Shown one piece after another: positions 13,589-18,814 of a stretch of 18,814 bases of DNA. A model generated the notes under the pieces. It saw only the letters and a list, made by a program, of their open reading frames with translations. It did no database searches and was not told where the DNA came from. The stretch comes from Akkermansiaceae bacterium UBA5020 (GTDB lineage: Bacteria > Verrucomicrobiota > Verrucomicrobiia > Verrucomicrobiales > DEV007): assembly GCA_002396885.1 (NCBI GenBank), contig DGXY01000119.1:198733-217546 (forward strand), in the 5' to 3' direction. The position numbers and the translations under genes were made by a program. Within the stretch, counting starts at the first letter, position 1. Every line of letters starts with the position of its first letter.

Positions 13589-15394
13589 TCACTCCTCGCG
13601 GAGGAAAACCAGCCCGTCTGCGGCGATCTCCGCCTCGCCCGGTCCGGCGAGCCAAGGGCCTGCGGGGTCGAGTTTCAGCTTCAATCCACCGTCTTCGATC
13701 CTCGCGGCGTAGCCGGGCAAAAGCCGCCCCACCGCTTTGAAATCGTGTCCTTTCTGGGCCTGGTGGCGCACGGCGTCGCCGACGTTCGGATCGGGCCGGC
13801 TCATCGTGACGATACGCCCGCCGAAGGACCAAGCGCGGACGAGGGGTAGGTCGAGCGGTTTCTCGAGGTCTCGAAGCGACTGGGAAGTGACCGGGCCGAA
13901 GACAAACCCGTATCTCAGGGAGCGCACCGCGATGGGCGGGGTGAGGGATTGGTAAAAGGCTTCCGTGCCGGAGACGTGGGTGACGACTTGCTCAAGGAGG
14001 GCGCGTTCGAGGGTCTCGGTATCGGCGCGTTGCGAGAGCGATCGGCACACGGCCCGTCCACGTCCGAGCACGGCACCCCAGCATCCGAAGACGAGTCCCT
14101 CGGGACGCGAAGTTGAGTCTTCCGTGAAGACGGCGTCGTCTCGGCGGATGAAATTCGCCGCATAGACCCGGCGGGTGTCGCGGAAGAGTTCGCGTGCGGT
14201 GAGCAGGACGGGTTTGTCGCCCGGCAATGGCATGAGGCCGACGGCTTCGCGATCGGGGTTGCGCTTCTTCAGGTCGAGGCGCCAGATCGTGAGCCAAGCG
14301 GGCTCCACCGCGGCGCGCATTTTTTCGAAGATGGACATGAGCGAGCCGGGCGGCGAGACGACGGCCTTTAGGTCGATGAAGCTCCCTTCGTCACCCTGCC
14401 AGAAATCCATCAGGTGCGGCATGAAGGCGCGCGAGGTGATGACGGTGCGGATCCCTAGCGGGACGACGCTCTTGGCGAGGGCCTCGGTTTCGCGCTGGTC
14501 GATCGAGAAGGGGAGATTCACGGGGGTCTTGCCGGCGAGGAACAGTCCCAGATTGATCACCGAGGTCATCGGTCCGGGCGGGAGGAGGATGCCGATGCGG
14601 TTTCCCTTTTCGGCGGGGTGGTTCATCCAGCGGCGGGCAATCGCGACGCAGAGGGCGAGGACCTGGGCACGGGTCCATTCGCGCGGGCCGCTCCGCCCGT
14701 ATTCTGCGAAGAGGACGCGGCCGCGGCGGCGCTTCAGGGCCCGCACGACGGCGACCTCGAGGGGTTGTCTGAATTCGCGCCGATGCGAGAAGGCGACGGC
14801 GGACTGTTCCCACACGGCGAGGCGTACGCTCTCGGTGGTGGCCTCAGCCGCCGGGATGGCCGGACCAAAGGCCACTTGGAGCGGAGAGATGAGGGACAGG
14901 GGCCGCTTTTTAAAATAGCGCTCCCGTTCGAAGGAGAAGATCGATTCGAAAAGTCCGTCCATGTAGACCGGCACGACGGGGCACTCCGCCTTCCTGACAA
15001 TTAGCTCAAAACCCTTTTTGAATTCCGTGGTGACCCCGAGCCGGGTGAGCCCGCCTTCGGGAAAGAGGCAGACGACGTCGCCGGCGGTGAGCGCTTCGAC
15101 GGTCCTGACGATGGCCTCCTTCGCCTTTTCCGGCCGGATCGGGATCGCCCCGAAGAGGCGGAGAAACCAGGCGATCGGTTTCACCTTCAGGTAATTCTCG
15201 AGAACGACGAAGCGCACCGGGCGAGGGCAGGTGAGGTAGAGGATGAAAGAATCGATGTAGCTGACATGGTTGCTGAGAAGGAGCACGCCGCCGCAGCGCG
15301 GGATGTTCTCCGCCCCGATCCGTTTCATCCGGTAGAGGAACCAGACAATGGGGAAGAAGAGGAACTTGAAGAAGGCTCTCGCGAGGGACTTCAT
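13589..15394 (-). CDS. PlsC acyltransferase fused to degenerate AMP-ligase domain (Aas-like)
   Basis: This 601-residue protein resembles Aas, which reacylates lysophospholipids using fatty acids loaded on acyl carrier protein. I start it at the ATG overlapping the MFS stop (ATGA); an open frame continues upstream only as a shadow of the MFS gene. After a short hydrophobic N-terminus (8-21), the acyltransferase carries SNHVSYID (41-48, the HX4D motif, His43 and Asp48) and LFPEGGLTRLG (110-120). From about residue 210 an adenylate-forming fold follows, but its phosphate loop reads FTEDSTSRPEGLVF instead of a Gly/Ser-rich loop ending PKG. The protein stops soon after GPGEAEIAADG, so the mobile C-terminal subdomain with the catalytic Lys is absent. 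The acyltransferase half is probably active; the ligase half probably is not. Confidence 0.85.
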   Translation of the reverse strand: MKSLARAFFKFLFFPIVWFLYRMKRIGAENIPRCGGVLLLSNHVSYIDSFILYLTCPRPVRFVVLENYLKVKPIAWFLRLFGAIPIRPEKAKEAIVRTVEALTAGDVVCLFPEGGLTRLGVTTEFKKGFELIVRKAECPVVPVYMDGLFESIFSFERERYFKKRPLSLISPLQVAFGPAIPAAEATTESVRLAVWEQSAVAFSHRREFRQPLEVAVVRALKRRRGRVLFAEYGRSGPREWTRAQVLALCVAIARRWMNHPAEKGNRIGILLPPGPMTSVINLGLFLAGKTPVNLPFSIDQRETEALAKSVVPLGIRTVITSRAFMPHLMDFWQGDEGSFIDLKAVVSPPGSLMSIFEKMRAAVEPAWLTIWRLDLKKRNPDREAVGLMPLPGDKPVLLTARELFRDTRRVYAANFIRRDDAVFTEDSTSRPEGLVFGCWGAVLGRGRAVCRSLSQRADTETLERALLEQVVTHVSGTEAFYQSLTPPIAVRSLRYGFVFGPVTSQSLRDLEKPLDLPLVRAWSFGGRIVTMSRPDPNVGDAVRHQAQKGHDFKAVGRLLPGYAARIEDGGLKLKLDPAGPWLAGPGEAEIAADGLVFLREE

Positions 15395-16713
15395 GTTTGA
15401 TGGAGGTCGGACTTCTTCAGCATCTGGCGGAAGATGACGCTGACCAGCACCACCGGGAGGACGATGACGAGAGTCTGGGTCGAGACAGCGATGCCGATCG
15501 TTTTCATCAAGGCGCTCGTGAGGATCGCGGTGATGCCCGAAAAGGAGATGAGGAGATTCTGCGCCGCGAGGACACGGCCGCGGTGCTCGGGGTCGATCTG
15601 ATCCTGGAGGTGGGCACTCAGGGGCACGATGAAGAATCCGCTCGCAAAGCCGATGAGGGCGATCGCCCCGTACCAGGGTATCGTCTCGGCGGCAAGGCTG
15701 CCAAGCAAACCGAGCCCCAGGGCCATTCCCAGGCCCCCGAGAATTGTGAGCGGAAGGCGGTTGCCCTTCCGTGAGAGGAAGGAGACGAGGAGACTGCCGA
15801 TGATGAGTCCCACCCCGATGATGAGGAACATGCGGGCCGAGGAATTCGCGACCCCGCCCTCGGCGGCGTTGGGATGGATCTCTTTGGCGAAGCCGAAAAA
15901 GGTCAGTCCCACGAAATTTGCGACGAACCAGTAGAAGGCGATGAAGAGACCGGTGCGGCGGAGGATGGTCTGCTTGAGGAGGTATTTCAGGTCGAGGAAA
16001 TGGCTCCCGAGGATGGAGGGGTGAAAGGTCTCTTCGGGGTGCTGCGGCGTGCGGCGGATGAGGAGACCGAGGATCAAAGGCACGAGGGACGCTCCGGCCG
16101 CCCAAGTGATGACGTAAATCGCGCTCGCCCAGGCATTCTCGGTGGAGACGCCATTGGCTTCGTTGCGTGCGGCGAGATCGGCATCGAACCACCAGCCGGC
16201 GAGGGCCATTCCGGCGAGGATCCCGGCCATCGTCAGCATCTGCATGAGCCCGTTCGCGGTGCCCAGCTTTTTCGAGCCGATGATCTCCTTGAGGATGCCC
16301 TGCTTGGCTGGCGAGAAAAGGGTCGACTGCACGAGGAAAAGAAAGTCGGCGAACAAGGCGAGCGGTACCGAGCGGATCACAAGGGCGAGGATGACGAGTC
16401 CGAAGACCAGCACCTTGGCGACGAGGGCGAGGTAGATGACCCGGCTTTTCGCAAAGCGGTCCGAGAACCAGCCTGCGAGCGGGGCGAAGAGAATGAAGGG
16501 CAGCGTGATCATCGCCCCGAGGATGTCCTCGATGTAGGCTGCGAGGGTCGTGCCGGCCGCAACGGTCACGGTCAGCCCAATCAGGACCAGCTTGACGAAA
16601 TTGTCATTGAAAGCGTTGTGCGACTGCACGATCAGCACCGACACGAGCGAGAGCCAAGAGCGTGCCGGAAGCGGCGCATCGGAAGTGTTCTCGGTGGGTT
16701 CGGCCATGGGCAC
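15391..16713 (-). CDS. MFS transporter, LplT-like (lysophospholipid flippase family)
   Basis: This 440-residue membrane protein has about twelve hydrophobic segments of the major facilitator superfamily. Near the start is SHNAFNDNFVKLVLIGLTV (31-49), the DN-containing first helix typical of LplT and of the MFS half of fused MFS-PlsC-ligase proteins. The conserved cytoplasmic loop GWFSDRFAKSRV follows. LplT moves lysophospholipids across the inner membrane for reacylation by Aas. The stop overlaps the start of the Aas-like gene by four bases, which supports this function strongly. The frame opens with GTG; an ATG two codons later (16707) is an equally good start. The substrate is inferred from family and neighbour. 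Confidence 0.88.
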   Translation of the reverse strand: MPMAEPTENTSDAPLPARSWLSLVSVLIVQSHNAFNDNFVKLVLIGLTVTVAAGTTLAAYIEDILGAMITLPFILFAPLAGWFSDRFAKSRVIYLALVAKVLVFGLVILALVIRSVPLALFADFLFLVQSTLFSPAKQGILKEIIGSKKLGTANGLMQMLTMAGILAGMALAGWWFDADLAARNEANGVSTENAWASAIYVITWAAGASLVPLILGLLIRRTPQHPEETFHPSILGSHFLDLKYLLKQTILRRTGLFIAFYWFVANFVGLTFFGFAKEIHPNAAEGGVANSSARMFLIIGVGLIIGSLLVSFLSRKGNRLPLTILGGLGMALGLGLLGSLAAETIPWYGAIALIGFASGFFIVPLSAHLQDQIDPEHRGRVLAAQNLLISFSGITAILTSALMKTIGIAVSTQTLVIVLPVVLVSVIFRQMLKKSDLHQT

Positions 16714-16762
16714 TTAGGTAGCCGAGATCGGGGGCAAGGGCGAACGGATTGTCATGGCCCGG

Positions 16763-17512
16763 TCATTTTTGGAGAGACTCCACTTGGTAGCAGCCCAGCA
16801 CCTGGCGCAGCGTGGCGAGGCGGCCCGACCATTTGCCGGCGTAGGGACGGCGGGGACTCATCGTGCGCCACCCGTGCTTTGCGCCGATCATCGCGAGTTT
16901 CTCGCCGGGATGGATCATCACGGCGTGTTCGACCAGTTCGAGCAAGGGCAGGTCGGCGGAACTGTCGGAGTAGGACCATGAATCGGCGAGCACATGGGAC
17001 TCCTCCGGAATGAGCCCTGCCTTGCTCATCGCGGTGATCTTTTCCCCGTGTTTGTTGTTCGGTCCCTCGATCTTGGGCAGCCAGGGCAAACGATCGGGCA
17101 CGACGAGGCGGGTTCCGAAGACGTGATCGAATCCGAGCTGCGCGGCGATGCCGTGGAGGTAGAAGTCGGGGCTCGCGCTGTTCAGCACGAGGATGCGCTC
17201 TTCACCGCGATGTCTCTCGACCTCCGCGACCACGGAGGGATAGAGGGCGGCGGCGAAATCGCTCTCGAGAAAGGCGGCGACATGGGCTGCGAGTTGTTCC
17301 CGGCTCATTCCGACGAGGTAACCGAGGAAGAGGCGCTTCATCGTCCGCAGGCTCAGGAGACGGAGGGCCGCCAGCGGCACGCAGGGCAGAAACCAGAGCA
17401 GCCAGACTCGCCGCCAGCCTTCGCGCTGCAGCACGAAATTGCAGAAGAGCGCCTGGGTGTCGAAGGGCAGCAGGGTGTGATCGAGGTCGAAAAAGGCGAA
17501 GCGCCGGTCCAT
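16763..17512 (-). CDS. HAD-IB family phosphatase
   Basis: This 249-residue phosphatase has all four HAD motifs: FDLDHTLL (8-15, nucleophile Asp9 and acid Asp11), LNSASPDFY (110-118, Ser112), NNKHGEKI (152-159, Lys154) and ADSWSYSDSSADLPLLELV (176-194, Asp177 and Asp183). A helical cap with a hydrophobic stretch (about 37-56) follows motif I. Members of this subclass are related to SerB and are often found beside or fused to PlsC acyltransferases, which suits the MFS and Aas-like genes downstream (49-base gap). I start at the ATG giving MDRRFAFFDLD; an open frame extends 51 codons upstream but has no homology-like content. A role in dephosphorylating a lipid or its precursor is plausible but not shown. 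Confidence 0.9.
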   Translation of the reverse strand: MDRRFAFFDLDHTLLPFDTQALFCNFVLQREGWRRVWLLWFLPCVPLAALRLLSLRTMKRLFLGYLVGMSREQLAAHVAAFLESDFAAALYPSVVAEVERHRGEERILVLNSASPDFYLHGIAAQLGFDHVFGTRLVVPDRLPWLPKIEGPNNKHGEKITAMSKAGLIPEESHVLADSWSYSDSSADLPLLELVEHAVMIHPGEKLAMIGAKHGWRTMSPRRPYAGKWSGRLATLRQVLGCYQVESLQK

Positions 17513-17520
17513 GAGCGGGG

Positions 17521-17550
17521 ATCCTAGCGCCTTCGTGCGCCTTTCGCCAG
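17521..17550 (-). promoter_or_regulatory. Putative promoter of HAD-IB gene (CTGGCG-N18-TAGGAT)
   Basis: On the minus strand, CTGGCG (plus 17545-17550) and TAGGAT (plus 17521-17526) are separated by 18 bases. The -10-like box ends eight bases before the ATG. This matches the arrangement before acyP and the ABC-F gene and predicts a leaderless or nearly leaderless transcript. Confidence 0.45.
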
Positions 17551-17631
17551 TCGCGACCCGAACGGAACGGCCGCCGGAATAACGATTGCGCCGGGCCGCA
17601 AAGCTGGCAAAATGGCACTTGAGAACCCTGA

Positions 17632-17654
17632 TGCTTCGGATTTTTGCTTCGGAT
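17632..17654 (+). repeat. Direct repeat TGCTTCGGAT x2
   Basis: Two identical 10-base copies (17632-17641 and 17645-17654) repeat with a 13-base period in the divergent region between the HAD and the helical-protein genes. A weak -10-like TAAGCA at 17659-17664 lies 18 bases after TTCGGA in the first copy, so the repeat overlaps a possible promoter of the plus-strand gene and might be an operator. Chance cannot be excluded. Confidence 0.35.
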
Positions 17655-17685
17655 CTCTTAAGCAACTTTCCTCCTCCTCCTCTCT

Positions 17686-18309
17686 ATGAAACAGGCCTAC
17701 GAGCTCTTCCAGGACATGAAGCCGGAGACGGCGCTTTCTGTCTTCCAATACCTCCGTGACGAGCAGCGTGAGGTCTACAAGGCGACGATCAACTCACTCG
17801 CTTCCAACCGGAAACTCCGTCCTGTCATCATCCAGCGGAAGCCTGTGACCGAGCAGATCGACTGGATCGTCAAGAACGTGAAACTCCGCGGCTCCGGCGA
17901 AGTCGCCGCGCAGGTGCTCCAGCTCTGGCTCCTCAAGGGACACACGGGCCTGCTCAAGGGTTTCCTCGACGGACTCGGGATCGAGCATGATGGTGAGGGT
18001 GCGGCCGAAGACATTCCGGATGATTTCGATGCCAAGAAGTTGAAGAGCACCGTCACGACCTTGCTCAAGGATCACGATCCCGAGGTGGTGAAGACCTACC
18101 TCCACATCTTCCAACTCCAGCGCAGTGGCGGCTGGCCCGAGATCACTTCGCTGATCGAGGCGACGCCAGCCCTCCAGTTCGGCGCGGCGGCCGAGCCGGT
18201 GGCGGAAAAGCCCGCGAAGCCCGCCAAGAAGGCCGCCACGGCCGAGGAAGCACCTGCCGAGGCGGAGGAACTCCCAGCCGAGGCTGCTCCCGAAACGGAG
18301 GAAGCGTGA
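17686..18309 (+). CDS. Hypothetical helical protein with Ala/Glu-rich tail
   Basis: I do not recognise a named family. The 207-residue product appears all-helical over residues 1-165 (for example AYELFQDMKPETALSVFQYL near the start and LKDHDPEVVKTYLHIFQLQ later). It then has a low-complexity tail rich in Ala, Glu, Pro and Lys (about 170-207) that is probably disordered. There is no signal peptide or membrane segment, so it is likely cytoplasmic. The 20 bases before the ATG are almost purely pyrimidine (CCTCCTCCTCCTCTCT), the opposite of a Shine-Dalgarno sequence. The next gene starts 31 bases after the stop and shares the N-terminal pattern MKxAYE. The compact pairing suggests a shared transcript. 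Confidence 0.85.
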   Translation: MKQAYELFQDMKPETALSVFQYLRDEQREVYKATINSLASNRKLRPVIIQRKPVTEQIDWIVKNVKLRGSGEVAAQVLQLWLLKGHTGLLKGFLDGLGIEHDGEGAAEDIPDDFDAKKLKSTVTTLLKDHDPEVVKTYLHIFQLQRSGGWPEITSLIEATPALQFGAAAEPVAEKPAKPAKKAATAEEAPAEAEELPAEAAPETEEA

Positions 18310-18340
18310 GCTTTCGTTCCGTTCCTCCCTATCCCTCCCG

Positions 18341-18622
18341 ATGAAAAGCGCCTACGAACGAGCCATGGAGCGCTTCGGCCAGTCCGATCCGCTCCCCGCC
18401 CTGACCGATGCCCAAAAGGCCGAGTTGGCGGCGATCACGGACAAGTTCAAGGCGAAGATCGCCGAGCGCGAGCTCTTCCTCAACGACCTCATCGGCAAGG
18501 CGATCGGGGAGGGCCGCTACCAGGAGGTGTCCGAGTTGAAAACCCAGCTCGCCCGTGAGACCGCCAGTCTCAACGAGGACTGTGAGGCCGCGAAGGAGAA
18601 AGCGCGCGCTTCTTTCGCGTGA
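18341..18622 (+). CDS. Small helical/coiled-coil hypothetical protein
   Basis: This 93-residue protein is highly charged and almost certainly helical throughout, with heptad-like spacing in LTDAQKAELAAITDKFKAKI (21-40) and again in SELKTQLARETASLNEDCEA (64-83). It begins MKSAYERAMERFGQSDP and resembles, from memory, a short conserved hypothetical protein of PVC bacteria. I know no function for it. It has no signal peptide or membrane segment. The leader is pyrimidine-rich (TTCCTCCCTATCCCTCCCG) with no ribosome binding site. An ABC ATPase gene with its own promoter-like sequence follows after 63 bases. Confidence 0.85.
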   Translation: MKSAYERAMERFGQSDPLPALTDAQKAELAAITDKFKAKIAERELFLNDLIGKAIGEGRYQEVSELKTQLARETASLNEDCEAAKEKARASFA

Positions 18623-18646
18623 GCACCGCCTCCGCCGCGCTCTCCG

Positions 18647-18675
18647 CTGGCGGCTTTGGAAAAGTGCGCTAGATT
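18647..18675 (+). promoter_or_regulatory. Putative promoter of ABC-F gene (CTGGCG-N17-TAGATT)
   Basis: CTGGCG at 18647-18652 and TAGATT at 18670-18675 are 17 bases apart, and the -10-like box ends ten bases before the ATG. The same -35-like hexamer is used before the HAD gene on the other strand. The initiation point would fall close to the start codon. Confidence 0.45.
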
Positions 18676-18685
18676 CGCGCCCTTC

Positions 18686-18814
18686 ATGCTTGCCGTTGAT
18701 CGTGTCAGTGTTCAATACGGGGCCCGGAATCTCTTCCGGGACCTCTCCTTCACCGTGCGCCCGAAGGAGCGCTGGTCGCTCGCTGGACCGAATGGCGCCG
18801 GCAAGTCGACCCTG
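18686..18814 (+). CDS. ABC ATPase, probably ABC-F family (5' part only)
   Basis: Only the first 43 codons lie in the window; the gene runs off the right edge. The product begins MLAVDRVSVQYGARNLFRDL and reaches Walker A GPNGAGKST (34-42). The very short distance from start to Walker A, with no extra N-terminal domain, and the NLFRDLSFTV strand are typical of ABC-F proteins (EttA/Uup/YbiT-like), which act on ribosomes rather than in membranes. An ordinary transporter ATPase is not excluded because the second ATPase domain and linker are not visible. Confidence 0.8.
   Translation, partial: MLAVDRVSVQYGARNLFRDLSFTVRPKERWSLAGPNGAGKSTL

Noticed and set aside
15395..16192. Upstream in-frame extension of the acyltransferase-ligase gene, giving 867 residues
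   Set aside because: The added part is Arg/Pro/His-rich shadow sequence of the MFS gene. The ATG overlapping the MFS stop (ATGA) gives the natural PlsC N-terminus.
15874..17013. A 379-codon plus-strand open frame across the MFS and HAD genes
   Set aside because: It is a charged low-complexity shadow (Gly/Glu/Arg/Asp) spanning two clear minus-strand genes and the gap between them.
17513..17665. Upstream extension of the HAD phosphatase by 51 codons
   Set aside because: The extra residues are basic and unlike the family, which begins a few residues before the DxD motif. The promoter-like boxes also lie within this stretch.

Overview
The window is a GC-rich, gene-dense stretch of bacterial chromosome that most likely comes from the Verrucomicrobiota, or at least the PVC group. 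The evidence for this is a ribosomal protein S11 with a long Ala/Glu-rich N-terminal extension, a multi-haem cytochrome of the type common in PVC genomes, a small stand-alone protein with two AP2-like repeats, and two short conserved-looking proteins at the right end that resemble PVC hypothetical families from memory. No tRNA, rRNA, insertion sequence, CRISPR array or phage gene was seen, and no gap without a gene exceeds 300 bases. This is core chromosome rather than a mobile island. The placement is a judgement from protein features, not a phylogeny.

Left part (1-4245, + strand): the end of the large ribosomal protein cluster (rpmJ, rpsM, rpsK, rpsD). It stops at a strong hairpin with a T-tract and does not continue into rpoA and rplQ. 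Next come a secreted trypsin-fold protein that appears to have lost its catalytic residues, and an M32 metallocarboxypeptidase.

Middle-left part (4301-9661, + strand): two operon-like blocks. The first holds acylphosphatase, an ABC ATPase, an ABC-2 permease and a membrane-anchored helical-repeat protein. The second holds a calcineurin-like phosphoesterase, a family 9 glycosyltransferase and RNase HI, with short gaps or ATGA overlaps.

Middle-right part (9671-17512, - strand, read right to left): a HAD-IB phosphatase, an LplT-like MFS transporter and a PlsC acyltransferase fused to a degenerate, C-terminally shortened AMP-ligase domain form a probable phospholipid-remodelling cassette. After it come rplU, rpmA and trmL, then the AP2-repeat protein, then a LolD-type ATPase paired with a four-haem c-type cytochrome.

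Right end (17686-18814, + strand): two small helical proteins of unknown function and the first 43 codons of an ABC ATPase, probably ABC-F.

Recurring regulatory themes are the near absence of Shine-Dalgarno sequences, pyrimidine-rich leaders before several starts, and a shared promoter-like pattern (CTGGYG, 17-18 bases, TARNNT) placed so close to three start codons that the transcripts would be leaderless or nearly so. No clearly new multi-gene system was found. The most unusual items are the degenerate acyltransferase-ligase fusion, the two-repeat AP2 protein and the probable pseudoprotease.
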